A DNA stretch of 64,000 bases from Streptomyces sp. GQFP (GCF_021545335.1 NZ_CP089312.1:2046001-2110000); one strand, 5' to 3'; shown: positions 1 through 8,240, counted from the stretch's first letter. The notes: generated by a model from the sequence alone, not told the origin. Translations and numbers: made by a program.

Positions 1-534
1 GTTCTCCGCCGTGTACGGCTCGCCCAGCTGGACCAGTGCCTCGGTGAGCCAGCCCACCACCACCGCGTCCATCGATTCGGCGATGGGGCCCTGCACGAGC
101 TCTCCGAGGATGCGCCGGGTGCCGTCCGGATCCCCGACCAGGAAGCCGATACGGCTGCGGACAATCTGCACCACCTGCGCCTCGGGACCGGTGCCGGACC
201 ACCGGGATTGCTCGGACAGGCGCGAGCAGTGCAGGTCGGCCAGCACCAGATCGCCGGCGAACACGAGCGTGAGCAGAGAGCGCCATACGCACCCGGTGTC
301 GGGACACCGGCCGGCGTCGTACAGCTGGGCGTCGGCGTGGGTCACGACCGTGCCCCGGTCGACCCCGAGGCTGAGCAGGGTGAGGCAGTGGCGATCGCGG
401 GTTTCCTGACAGTCGCACGTTCGCGGGGCCCGTTCACCACGGGGACCGCCGAGGAGACGGATGAGATCGGGCGATTCCGGGTGGTCGGGCGGACCGGGCA
501 GCGACTTGAGGATCGTGCTGGTCAACCGCTCCAC
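1..534 (-). CDS. Hypothetical Cys/His-containing protein, 5' part
   Basis: The minus strand reads open from a GTG at 534 to the window edge (178 codons, no stop), so the C-terminus is missing. GAGGAGGA lies just upstream of the GTG, which fixes the start. The product begins VERLTSTILKSL and has a cluster of cysteines and histidines around residues 40-75 (TCDCQETRDRHC, then CPDTGC), suggestive of a metal site, followed by a more regular, probably helical part. I do not recognise the family and assign no function. It is transcribed away from the Rrf2 gene at 785. Confidence 0.6.
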   Translation of the reverse strand, partial: MERLTSTILKSLPGPPDHPESPDLIRLLGGPRGERAPRTCDCQETRDRHCLTLLSLGVDRGTVVTHADAQLYDAGRCPDTGCVWRSLLTLVFAGDLVLADLHCSRLSEQSRWSGTGPEAQVVQIVRSRIGFLVGDPDGTRRILGELVQGPIAESMDAVVVGWLTEALVQLGEPYTAEN

Positions 535-712
535 AGGCGTTCCTCCTCGTGGCCGTCCGGCCGGTCAGGCGGCGTCTGTTCATCACGGTACTGCGCGTGC
601 TCCCGATGTCATTACGGTTCACCCTCAGGCTCCTCTCGTCCAAGGGGTGCGGTTCTTCGGGCTGTTGCTTCGCACACCGGGGGCTCGTGCGTGGCCCCGG
701 CCGGACCCCGCA

Positions 713-741
713 TTGACGCGCCGATCAAACTGCCACTAGCC
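713..741 (+). promoter_or_regulatory. Candidate promoter of the Rrf2 gene
   Basis: TTGACG at 713-718 and CTAGCC at 736-741 are separated by 17 bp, a plausible housekeeping-sigma promoter about 45 bp before the GTG at 785. Only sequence resemblance supports it. Confidence 0.35.
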
Positions 742-784
742 TCGTTACAGTTCAGATCGATGGGGTGCCGATCGGGAAGGGGTC

Positions 785-1234
785 GTGGTGAGTGTCAGCA
801 GCAGGAGTGCGGTCGCGATTCACGCGCTCACGATGCTGGCACGCTGGCGCGATCACTCGTTGACCTCCACGGAGATCGCGGAGAGCCTGGCGAGCAATCC
901 GGTCCTGGTGCGGCGGATCCTCGGCAGCCTGCGGGACGCCGGTCTTGTCTGGTCCACCGAGGGGCGCAACGGCGGCTGGTCGCTCGCCCGCCCCGCGCGC
1001 GACATCACGCTCCACGACGTGTACGCCGCCGTCGAAGCGGGGCCGGTACTGTCCCGGCACCCGCATCCACCGAGCGCCGAATGCGAGGTGGGGCGCAACA
1101 TGCAGCGCCTGCTCGAAGTGGAGTTCCGGGACGCGGAACGGGCCATGGAGGAACGGCTCAGCCGGACGACGATCGCACATCTGGTCCAGCAGGTACTGGC
1201 GAGCGAGCGGGAGCTCGCGCAACGGAATCACTAG
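785..1234 (+). CDS. Rrf2-family transcriptional regulator
   Basis: A 149-residue winged-helix DNA-binding protein of the Rrf2/YwnA type. The N-terminal helix-turn-helix (LTSTEIAESLASNPVLVRRI, about residues 26-45) is followed by the family wing signature GRNGGWSLARPARDITLHDVY. A single cysteine is visible (SAECEV, near residue 100), so the three-cysteine Fe-S arrangement of IscR/NsrR is absent and it should not be a classical Fe-S sensor. The start is GTG 785 or the adjacent GTG 788, after a GGAAGGGG ribosome-binding site. It is followed by a strong hairpin and an MFS exporter in the same direction, which it may control. Confidence 0.85.
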   Translation: MVSVSSRSAVAIHALTMLARWRDHSLTSTEIAESLASNPVLVRRILGSLRDAGLVWSTEGRNGGWSLARPARDITLHDVYAAVEAGPVLSRHPHPPSAECEVGRNMQRLLEVEFRDAERAMEERLSRTTIAHLVQQVLASERELAQRNH

Positions 1235-1240
1235 TCGACC

Positions 1241-1269
1241 GATGACGGAGGGAAGATCCCTCCGTCATC
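1241..1269 (+). terminator. Hairpin terminator after Rrf2 gene
   Basis: Perfect 13-bp stem GATGACGGAGGGA / TCCCTCCGTCATC with an AGA loop, followed by TCTTT, 7 bases after the Rrf2 stop codon. It separates the regulator from the MFS gene, which therefore probably has its own promoter in 1270-1326. Confidence 0.8.
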
Positions 1270-1326
1270 TCTTTACCCTAACTGCAACTACCACGGTGGC
1301 AGAAAGTTGCCCGAAGGACGTTTTGA

Positions 1327-2784
1327 ATGACTTCCACGTCGACAACGACCGAACAGACCGGTCCGGGACTGGCCTTACTGGCAGTGCTGATGCCGGCGAT
1401 CCTCGTCACGGTCACAGCCAGCGACATGGTCAATCTGATGCTCCCGACGATCGGGGAGGAATTCGGGGCCTCCGAGGCGGAACTCGCCTGGGTCGTCACC
1501 GGCTTCCTGCTGATGTTCTCTGTCGGGATTCCCCTCTACGGCCGCGTTTCCGACCGGGTGAGCCTTCGGCGTCTCTTCGCTTTCGCACTGCTGACCTACG
1601 CCGCCGGGAGCCTTGTCTGCGCGATCTCCCCGAATCTGCCCATGCTCGTGACCGGGCGGATCGTGACGGGCCTCGGCGGGGCCGCGATCCCGGTGCTCTC
1701 GATCATCGCCGTCACGAGGCTGCTGCCGGCGGAGAAGCGCGGCATGGGGATCGGTGTCGTTTCGGCGGGCGCGGGCGTCGGCACCGCCGCCGGACCGACA
1801 CTGGGCGGTGGGGTCGGCCAGTGGCTCGGCTGGCCCGCCCTGTTCTGGATCATGCTCATGGTCTCGCTGCTGCTGCTTCCCGCCGCCTGGCGCGTGCTGC
1901 CGGACGAAGCTCCGGCGGGCGGCGGTCGACTCGACCTCCCCGGTGGCATCCTCCTCGGCAGCGGAACCGGACTGGTGCTGTTCGGCATGACCCAGGCTCA
2001 GGTCTCCGGCTTCACCGCTCCCCTGTCCTGGGGCAGCCTCACGGTCGCCGTCGCGGCGCTCATGCTCTTCGGATGGCGCACCGTCCACGTGGAGCAGCCG
2101 TTTGTCCCGCCATCGCTGTTCAGCAACCGCGTCTACCGGACCGGCATCCTCGTCGCGTTCCTCGCCATGATCGTCAATCTCGGCGGCCTGGTGTTCGTTC
2201 CGCTGCTGCTGGTCGAGGTCAACGGCCTCACCCCGGGAGAGGGCGCGCTGGTCATGATTCCGGCCGGTGTGGCGACCGCCCTGCTCTCGCCGTTGATCGG
2301 CCGCCTCGCCGACCGCATGGGCACCCGCCCCCTGGTCCTCGCCGGGCTCACCCTCATCGGGCTGTTCTCCCTGTCGCTCTCGACCTTCACCGGCGGCTCC
2401 TCGGTGATCCCCGCCGGCGTCGGGATCCTCGGGATCAGCATCGGCTTCATCCTCGTGATGACCACCATCATCGGCGCCGCGGCAGCCGAGTTGCCCGCCG
2501 AACAGGCCGGCGCCGGGCTCGGAATCCTTCAGGGGGCCCAGTTCCTCGGGGCCGGTACCGGCCCCGCCGTGTTCGGCGTACTGGTGTCCGCGAGGCAGCA
2601 GAGCGGCAGCGGCGCCGCCAACCCTCTCCATTCCGGCCAGGACGGCGCCGCCTACTCCGATGTCTTCCTGGCCATGACCGTGGTCGTCGTCCTCACGCTG
2701 GTCGTCGCGACACGTATGCGGCCGGCCAAGGTTCCGGCAGCCCCCGCGGTCACACCGGCCCAGGAAGCGAACACCGTCCCGTAG
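1327..2784 (+). CDS. MFS drug/metabolite exporter (DHA2, EmrB/QacA-like)
   Basis: A 485-residue polytopic membrane protein of the proton-coupled DHA2 efflux family. Visible motifs are the cytoplasmic loop motif A (GRVSDRVSLRRL, about residues 72-83) and the antiporter motif C (GVGTAAGPTLGGGVGQW, about residues 154-170). Hydrophobic segments run throughout, consistent with 12-14 helices. ATG 1327 has a GAAGGA site about 9 bases upstream. Codon 17 is TTA (1375-1377), rare in Streptomyces and usually read efficiently only late in growth by the bldA tRNA. It sits between an Rrf2 regulator and a methyltransferase; the substrate cannot be inferred. Confidence 0.88.
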   Translation: MTSTSTTTEQTGPGLALLAVLMPAILVTVTASDMVNLMLPTIGEEFGASEAELAWVVTGFLLMFSVGIPLYGRVSDRVSLRRLFAFALLTYAAGSLVCAISPNLPMLVTGRIVTGLGGAAIPVLSIIAVTRLLPAEKRGMGIGVVSAGAGVGTAAGPTLGGGVGQWLGWPALFWIMLMVSLLLLPAAWRVLPDEAPAGGGRLDLPGGILLGSGTGLVLFGMTQAQVSGFTAPLSWGSLTVAVAALMLFGWRTVHVEQPFVPPSLFSNRVYRTGILVAFLAMIVNLGGLVFVPLLLVEVNGLTPGEGALVMIPAGVATALLSPLIGRLADRMGTRPLVLAGLTLIGLFSLSLSTFTGGSSVIPAGVGILGISIGFILVMTTIIGAAAAELPAEQAGAGLGILQGAQFLGAGTGPAVFGVLVSARQQSGSGAANPLHSGQDGAAYSDVFLAMTVVVVLTLVVATRMRPAKVPAAPAVTPAQEANTVP

Positions 2785-2888
2785 CAGGAGGGTCCGGTGC
2801 CGACGCACTGATCCGGAAGCCGACTGAAGTCACTCACAGCGCATCCACGGAACTGATCCCGATCGGCCGAACGGCAAGGGGAAGCGGC

Positions 2889-3635
2889 ATGGCCATGGAA
2901 GAACAGACTTTCTCTCAAGAGAACATGGAATTCGAGGCGCTGTATGCGGGCCGTGCGGCTTTCGGTGGCGTTGATCCCGGCGGGAAGGTGATTCCCTGGG
3001 ACATCGGTGGGCCCCAACAGGCCGTTGTGGACCTGGCGCGAGCGGGAGGCTTCGCCGGCAAGGTGCTCGACGCGGGCTGCGGACTGGGGGAGAACGCCAT
3101 CATGCTGGCGGGCCAAGGGTACGAGGTGACCGGTGTGGACGGTTCGCCCAGTGCCATCGAGCAGGCGGCACGGCGCGCATCGGACCATGGCGTCCAGGTG
3201 CGATTCCTGGTTGCCGACGCCACTGAACTGCGCGGTGTCGGAACCGGTTTCGACACCGCGCTCGACAGCGGGCTGTACCACTGCCTGAACGACGAGCAGC
3301 GGTCGGCGTACGCTGCCGCGCTCCACCGGGTCTGCCGACCCGATGCCACGCTCCACCTGTTCTGCTTCGCGGAGTCCATGCCGTCGGGGACACCGATCGT
3401 GGACGAGGTTTTGGTCAGCAAGGACAATCTGCATGCGAATCTCGACCCGCACTGGCAGATCCTGGACGTCACCGAAGCCGTCTTCGCCACCAGCTTCACC
3501 CACGAGCTGCTGGCCAGAATGGGAGAAGCGGGCGCACTGGACACCGCCGCCAGGCCCGGCCCGGACGCGGTCCAAGTGGACGAGCACGGGCGGGTGCTGA
3601 CACCGATGTCCTATGTACGCGCACGGCGGAGGTAG
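2889..3635 (+). CDS. Class I SAM-dependent methyltransferase
   Basis: A 248-residue methyltransferase with the SAM-binding motif I VLDAGCGLGENAIMLA (residues 59-74), the acidic end of strand 2 (VTGVDGSPSAIEQA) and motif II-like VADATEL. It belongs to the small-molecule type (TPMT/UbiE-like); the acceptor is unknown. The start is ATG 2889, or ATG 2895 two codons later; AAGGGGAAG precedes both. The gap to the MFS stop is 104 bases with no terminator seen, so co-transcription with the exporter is possible. No TTA codon was seen. Confidence 0.82.
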   Translation: MAMEEQTFSQENMEFEALYAGRAAFGGVDPGGKVIPWDIGGPQQAVVDLARAGGFAGKVLDAGCGLGENAIMLAGQGYEVTGVDGSPSAIEQAARRASDHGVQVRFLVADATELRGVGTGFDTALDSGLYHCLNDEQRSAYAAALHRVCRPDATLHLFCFAESMPSGTPIVDEVLVSKDNLHANLDPHWQILDVTEAVFATSFTHELLARMGEAGALDTAARPGPDAVQVDEHGRVLTPMSYVRARRR

Positions 3636-3711
3636 CGGCGGACCGGTAGCGACGCCGCGTCTGATGATGCTCGTCCGAATCAGGTGCGATGATCGAGATC
3701 CGCCCGATATT

Positions 3712-3733
3712 GGACCGATTGGTCTGCTACACT
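3712..3733 (+). promoter_or_regulatory. Autoregulatory operator and -10 box of tetR gene
   Basis: GGACCGATTGGTCTG (3712-3726) is a near-perfect palindrome directly followed by TACACT (3728-3733), a good -10 box whose start point would fall on or beside the ATG at 3740, giving a leaderless mRNA. The same 15-mer with one base change (C for T) recurs at 5346-5360 before the P450 gene. The repressor made here probably binds both. Confidence 0.7.
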
Positions 3734-3739
3734 CGGCGC

Positions 3740-4318
3740 ATGCCCCGGAAACCTGCTCCCGGTACCCGCGAGCGCATCCTGGACACCGTTGCCGACCTCT
3801 TCGATCGGCAAGGTGTGCACGCGGTGGGAATGCAGCAGATCATTGATGAAATCGGGTGCGGCAAGCAGTTGCTCTACCGGGAGTTCCCCAGCAAGGACCA
3901 GCTGGTGGTGGCCTATCTCGAGCGGTCCGCCCAAGCCTGGCAACAGATCGTGGCCGGCGTGTGCGCCACGGTGGACAAGCCGGAGGACCAGTTGGTCGAA
4001 CTGGTCCGAGCGGTCCAGGGCATGGCGCCGAACACGAGAGGCTGCCCGCTCCGTAACACACACGCGGAGTTTCCCGATCCCGATCATCCGGCCCATCAGG
4101 TGTCCCTGAAGCATTTCCAGAACGTGCGCGAGCAGTTGCGTGAACTCGCCCGCCGGACTCGGGCAACAGACCCGGACAGGCTCGGGGACCGGATCATGCT
4201 GATCATCGACGGTCTCTATGTGAGCGGGTCGACCCTGGGTCCCACCGGCGCGGCGGCGACGGCCGTCGGGCTCGCCCGGGACGTGGTGCGGGCCGAAATC
4301 GCCGCTGCGGCCACCTGA
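3740..4318 (+). CDS. TetR/AcrR-family repressor
   Basis: A 192-residue regulator. The N-terminal TetR helix-turn-helix spans about residues 8-55 (ERILDTVADLFDRQGVHAVG ... CGKQLLYREFPSKDQLV) and the rest is the variable ligand-binding, dimerising domain. ATG 3740 is chosen because the palindrome and -10 box lie immediately upstream and no Shine-Dalgarno sequence is visible; a longer frame from 3689 would run through the operator. The neighbouring SDR and P450 lie downstream on the same strand. Duplicate operators before this gene and the P450 argue that it controls both. Confidence 0.85.
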   Translation: MPRKPAPGTRERILDTVADLFDRQGVHAVGMQQIIDEIGCGKQLLYREFPSKDQLVVAYLERSAQAWQQIVAGVCATVDKPEDQLVELVRAVQGMAPNTRGCPLRNTHAEFPDPDHPAHQVSLKHFQNVREQLRELARRTRATDPDRLGDRIMLIIDGLYVSGSTLGPTGAAATAVGLARDVVRAEIAAAAT

Positions 4319-4400
4319 CTCCTTTTCCTTACTTTCCCACTACTCGCCCAAGGGTGAAGACTGCCCATTGGACGGGGACTTTCCGCATCACACGATTCGC

Positions 4401-4422
4401 GACTCAGTTCTTCCGACTCAGT
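4401..4422 (+). repeat. Direct repeat GACTCAGT in SDR leader
   Basis: GACTCAGT occurs at 4401-4408 and 4415-4422, 14 bases apart, with TTCCG flanking the second copy on both sides. It lies 20-40 bases before the SDR start and may be an activator site, since direct repeats with about one helical turn spacing are typical of activator binding. The role is inferred only from position. Confidence 0.4.
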
Positions 4423-4441
4423 GTTTCCGAGGAGTATCACG

Positions 4442-5281
4442 GTGAAGACCATTGTCGTAACAGGAGGAACCTCCGGCATCGGGCACGCGCTCGCGAACAC
4501 CTACCTCGACCGGGGCGAGCAGGTGGTCGTGCTCGGCCCTGATCCGGCGAAGGGGAAGAAGTTCCTCAACGCTGCCCACAAGTCGGGCGCAGCCGACCGG
4601 GCCTTCTTCATCGAAGCCGACCTCAGCCTCGTCAGCGAGAACCAGCGTGCCATCGGGCAAATCAAGACGAGGTTTGCCGCAGTCGACGCCCTCGTGTTAT
4701 GTGCACGGTACTTCCGCAGCCATCGCATGGTGACCTCCGAAGGGTTCGAGCATAATTTCGCGTTGTATTATCTCAGCCGGTACCTGCTCGGATACGGCTT
4801 GGCCGACCAGATGAACAAGGCCGACACTCCGGTCGTCATGAACATCGCCGGCCCAGGGGCGGGAGCGGCGGGCATCCAGTGGGACGACCTCGGACTGGAA
4901 CGCGGCTACGACGGCTGGTCGGCCATGTTCCAGGGCGGACGACTGAACGACCTCCTCGGCGTCTCGTTCGCGGACGAGAAGAACGGGCACCGCGCCCGGT
5001 ATGTACTGCTGTTCCCGGGTGGAACGCGCACCGGTTTCGCGGGGGACTTCGACCCGGCCACCGCGGCCCACGTCGACCAGATGAAGAGAGCCGCGCAGCC
5101 GGTCGAGTTCGCCATTCCTCCGATCGTCAGGATCATCGACGCTCCGCCCCGGGAACCGCTGAGCGCCTTTGTGGAGGGCATGCCGCTCAGTCTGATTCGC
5201 CCGGCTTTCGACAAGGGTGCCGCGGCGCGGCTGGACAGCATCACACGGGAACTGTTGCACGACAAACTCAGCGCTTCGTAA
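4442..5281 (+). CDS. SDR-fold oxidoreductase-like protein with degenerate active site
   Basis: A 279-residue Rossmann-fold protein of the short-chain dehydrogenase family. The cofactor motif TGGTSGIGHALA is intact (about residues 7-18). The catalytic region is not: where WW-type SDRs have YxxxK-L-N-LL this protein reads FQGGRLNDLL (F163, R167), the usual catalytic serine segment reads NIAGPGAGAAG, and the NAG motif is CAR. It may bind a nucleotide without doing standard SDR chemistry, or use other residues. GTG 4442 is the start because GAGGAG ends 7 bases before it. Codon 86 is TTA (4697-4699), implying bldA dependence. It lies between tetR and the P450. Confidence 0.75.
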   Translation: MKTIVVTGGTSGIGHALANTYLDRGEQVVVLGPDPAKGKKFLNAAHKSGAADRAFFIEADLSLVSENQRAIGQIKTRFAAVDALVLCARYFRSHRMVTSEGFEHNFALYYLSRYLLGYGLADQMNKADTPVVMNIAGPGAGAAGIQWDDLGLERGYDGWSAMFQGGRLNDLLGVSFADEKNGHRARYVLLFPGGTRTGFAGDFDPATAAHVDQMKRAAQPVEFAIPPIVRIIDAPPREPLSAFVEGMPLSLIRPAFDKGAAARLDSITRELLHDKLSAS

Positions 5282-5345
5282 AAGGTCCGCAGTCGATATC
5301 GCGAACGGATCTCCGCGAGATTCCGCGATAAATGCCAATATTTTC

Positions 5346-5360
5346 GGACCGATCGGTCTG
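5346..5360 (+). promoter_or_regulatory. TetR-type operator upstream of P450
   Basis: GGACCGATCGGTCTG contains the perfect 12-base palindrome GACCGATCGGTC. It matches the site in front of the tetR gene at 14 of 15 positions and lies 84 bases before the P450 ATG. Confidence 0.7.
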
Positions 5361-5444
5361 ACGCTTCCGATGAGCCGAATGTCGACCATGTACACATCAT
5401 TCCCGCTGAACGACTCACGCGCCGTCAGGAAGGTAGCGAACGCC

Positions 5445-6641
5445 ATGACCGAACCAGTGTCGATGCCTCACAACCACCGCCCGGCCACGTGCCCGTTCCG
5501 GCCCGGAGCCGATCTCGTCGAGCTGCATTACGACCCGTCGTTGCACCGAATTCCCGTGCCCAACTCCCAGCTGGGCGAGGTCGAGGCAGTCCTCGTCACC
5601 CGCGAGGACGATGCCCGCGCGGTCCTGTCCGACGCTCGCTATGAGGTCGGGTTCGCCTTCGATCCGCATTGGACCGGCCCGCGCTCGGTGATGAACCAGC
5701 CGGGCGTCCTGCTCAACTACGACGGGGACGAGCACACCCGGTACCGCCGGATGCAGGCCGGAGCCTTCACCATGAAGAGGGTCCGGGCGCTCAGCGGCGT
5801 GATCGGCCAGATCGTCGAAGAACACCTCGACGCCGTGGAGAAAGCCGGTCCGGGCGTCGACCTGATCAGGGCGTTCGCCGAACCGCTGCCCCTGATGGTG
5901 ATCTGCGAGTTACTGGGGGCACCGATCGAGGACCGGGCCGACATCCGGGAGCGCAGTTCGATCGCGAGCAGCGTGGACACCACGCCGGAGGTCCAGCAGG
6001 ACAACTTCGCGGCGATGATCGACTACATGGCCGAACTGGTCGCGGCGCATCGGCGCGAACCGGGCGACAACATCCTCGGGGACCTGGTGCGCAAGCACGG
6101 CGCGGTGCTGAACGACGACGAACTGGTCGGCATGGGGCTGGACGTTCTCGTTGCCGGGCACGGAACCCTCTCGGGCATGATCGGGCTCAGCGCACTGGCG
6201 TTGTTGAGGCACCCGGAGCAGCTGGCGATCCTGCGCGACGACGATTCCCTGTCCGGCGGCGCCGTCGAGGAGTTGTTCCGGGTGCTGGCAGTGGCGCCTC
6301 CACTGGTTCGGCAGGCGAACACAGACCTGTCGGTCAACGACCAGGAGATCCGCGCCGGGGAGTACGTCGTCGTCTCCACGCTGATGGCCAACCACGGCGC
6401 CGCCCTGCCCTCACCCGCCGGCGAACTCGACCTGCGCCGCAAACCCGTACCGCATCTGGCCTTCGGCTACGGTCAACACCAGTGCGTCGGCCAGCAACTC
6501 GCCCGCCTTGAACTTCAGCTCGTGCTGTCCGCCCTGTTCCGCCGCTTTCCGGACCTGCGGCTCGCAATCCCGTTCGAGGACATCGAATACCGCACCGACT
6601 CGCTGGTTTTCGGGGTCAAGAGGCTTCCCGTCACCTGGTGA
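5445..6641 (+). CDS. Cytochrome P450 monooxygenase
   Basis: A 398-residue soluble bacterial P450. The heme-ligand loop FGYGQHQCVGQQLAR gives Cys347 as the thiolate ligand. The K-helix ExxR is E276-R279, and the I-helix reads AGHGT (residues 237-241): the threonine is kept but the usual acidic residue before it is glycine. That acid normally helps proton delivery, so oxygen activation may be altered or the substrate may assist. ATG 5445 has AGGAAGG 9-10 bases upstream. Codon 156 is TTA (5910-5912). An operator shared with tetR lies in the leader. Ferredoxin and reductase partners are not encoded nearby. The substrate is unknown. Confidence 0.92.
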   Translation: MTEPVSMPHNHRPATCPFRPGADLVELHYDPSLHRIPVPNSQLGEVEAVLVTREDDARAVLSDARYEVGFAFDPHWTGPRSVMNQPGVLLNYDGDEHTRYRRMQAGAFTMKRVRALSGVIGQIVEEHLDAVEKAGPGVDLIRAFAEPLPLMVICELLGAPIEDRADIRERSSIASSVDTTPEVQQDNFAAMIDYMAELVAAHRREPGDNILGDLVRKHGAVLNDDELVGMGLDVLVAGHGTLSGMIGLSALALLRHPEQLAILRDDDSLSGGAVEELFRVLAVAPPLVRQANTDLSVNDQEIRAGEYVVVSTLMANHGAALPSPAGELDLRRKPVPHLAFGYGQHQCVGQQLARLELQLVLSALFRRFPDLRLAIPFEDIEYRTDSLVFGVKRLPVTW

Positions 6642-6894
6642 TCCTGTGTGCACCCTGCGGCGGCGCCGCAGCTGTGCCACCATGCTGTTTCACCTGGCTG
6701 GGGCATTCACCGCGGAGTGTGATCCCGGCGGCCGGCCACGCCTGGTTCGCTGTCGCGGACGCCGACGAGATCGTGCGTCCCCACCATCACGCCCAGGGTC
6801 ACCAACCTCGAACTCCGCTCGGCCCGTCGCTGACCAATCGCTGACCAGCGCCCCGACCTTACGGCTGCGGCCTGCACGTAGGCCCAACACCTGG

Positions 6895-7127
6895 CAGTCC
6901 GGCGCCTCCGGGGCCATCGCCGGTGCCCTGGGCGCCTATCTGGTGCTGTATCGGCGGTGTACTCGTCCGGCGAGGGCGTCTCCGAGGCCGGCACCGTGGC
7001 GTATGCCGCCCATATCGTCGGCTTCCTCGCGGGCATGCTGCTCGCCTGGCCGCTCAGGGCCGGCACCCCGCCACCGCCCGAGCCGGGGCGCCTGCTGTGG
7101 GGCAGGCAGGCACGGCATACGTGGTGA
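6895..7127 (+). pseudogene. Rhomboid-family intramembrane protease remnant
   Basis: Reading from about 6895, one frame gives WQSGASGAIAGALGAYLVLY, with the rhomboid serine motif GASG. After a shift to another frame near 6960, the sequence gives GTVAYAAHIVGFLAGMLLAW, the rhomboid AH..GF..G helix with the catalytic histidine, ending at TGA 7125-7127. The two halves are out of frame and no start or N-terminal helices are visible in 6642-6890, so this looks like a decayed C-terminal fragment. It marks the boundary between the accessory block and the conserved hemE region. The rest of 6642-6890 shows no gene I can support. Confidence 0.65.
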
Positions 7128-7145
7128 CGGGCGCCGACGCGGGGC

Positions 7146-8240
7146 TCAGCGGGCGGTGCTGGTGTGGACGTACTCCACGAGGCGGGTCAGGGCGTCCGGG
7201 GGCGTGTTCGGCATGACGCCGTGGCCGAGGTTGAAGACGTGACCCTCCAGGCCCTTCGCGGAGTCGAGAACCTCGCGCGTCTTGGCCTCGACGGCCTCCG
7301 TGGAGGCGAACAGGACCGTCGGGTCGAGGTTGCCCTGGAGCGCCTTGCCGGGGCCGATCCGGCGGGCGGCCTCGTCTAGCGGGACGCGCCAGTCGACGCC
7401 CATGACGTCCACGCCGGCCTCGCTCATCGGGGTGAGCAGCTCGCCGGTGCCGACGCCGAAGTGGATGCGCGGCACGCCGTACCCCTCGACGGCCTTGAAG
7501 ACCTTCTGGGAGGCGGGGAGCACCGAGCGGCGGTAGTCGGCCGGGGCGAGGGCGCCGGCCCAGGAGTCGAACAGCTGGACGGCACTGGCGCCCGCCTCGA
7601 TCTGGACCTTGAGGAAGGCGGCCGTGATGTCGGCGAGGCGGTCGAGGAGGTCGGCCCAGAGCTGCGGATCGCCGTACATGATCGCCTTGGCGTTCTCGTA
7701 CGTCCGCGACGGGCCGCCCTCGACGAGGTAGCTCGCGAGGGTGAAGGGCGCGCCGGCGAAGCCGATCAGCGGGGTGGCGCCGAGTTCGCGGGTGAGCAGG
7801 CCGATGGCCTCGGTGACGTACGAGACGTCCTCGGGGGTGAGGTCGCGGAGCTGGGCGAGGTCCGCGCGGGTGCGGATCGGCTTCTCGACGACCGGGCCGA
7901 CGCCGGGCTTGATGTCGAGGTCGACACCGATGGCCTTGAGCGGGACGACGATGTCGCTGAAGTAGATGGCCGCGTCCACGTTGTGCCGGCGGACCGGCTG
8001 GAGCGTGATCTCGGCGACCAGCTCGGGCCGGGTGCAGGACTCCAGCATGGGGATGCCCTCGCGGACCTTGCGGTACTCGGGCAGGGAGCGCCCGGCCTGG
8101 CGCATGAACCACACGGGTGTGTGCGGCACCGGCTCGCGTCTGCACGCCTTGAGGAAGGCGGAATCCTGCACGGCGTCGTTCTTGACGGCGGCGGACGTCG
8201 CTGTCGGCTGCTGGCCCGCAGGGCTCTGGTTCGCGCTCAC
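7146..8240 (-). CDS. hemE: Uroporphyrinogen decarboxylase
   Basis: A 364-residue cytosolic enzyme of heme biosynthesis that removes four acetate carboxyls from uroporphyrinogen III to give coproporphyrinogen III. Family hallmarks are the N-terminal signature [16 protein letters not shown], the active-site segment [13 protein letters not shown], the central FDSWAGAL and the C-terminal [15 protein letters not shown]. Full length compared with the family. The start is set at GTG 8240 (VSANQSPAG); upstream in-frame extension is Arg/Gly-rich and unlike the family. It is divergent from the DUF3000 gene, sharing a 142-base promoter region. Confidence 0.96.
   Translation of the reverse strand: MSANQSPAGQQPTATSAAVKNDAVQDSAFLKACRREPVPHTPVWFMRQAGRSLPEYRKVREGIPMLESCTRPELVAEITLQPVRRHNVDAAIYFSDIVVPLKAIGVDLDIKPGVGPVVEKPIRTRADLAQLRDLTPEDVSYVTEAIGLLTRELGATPLIGFAGAPFTLASYLVEGGPSRTYENAKAIMYGDPQLWADLLDRLADITAAFLKVQIEAGASAVQLFDSWAGALAPADYRRSVLPASQKVFKAVEGYGVPRIHFGVGTGELLTPMSEAGVDVMGVDWRVPLDEAARRIGPGKALQGNLDPTVLFASTEAVEAKTREVLDSAKGLEGHVFNLGHGVMPNTPPDALTRLVEYVHTSTAR

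Noticed and set aside
434..643. Small minus-strand frame beginning MDERSLRV near the first gene
   Set aside because: It is out of frame with the longer open frame starting at GTG 534, which has a ribosome-binding site and gene-like composition.
945..3635. A single 896-residue plus-strand reading frame
   Set aside because: Only its last part (2889-3635) is a gene. The rest is an Arg/Pro/Gly-rich shadow of the Rrf2 and MFS genes, as is common at high GC.
785..6641. A complete secondary-metabolite biosynthetic cluster
   Set aside because: Tailoring enzymes, regulators and an exporter are present, but no polyketide, peptide, terpene or other scaffold synthase is seen in the window.
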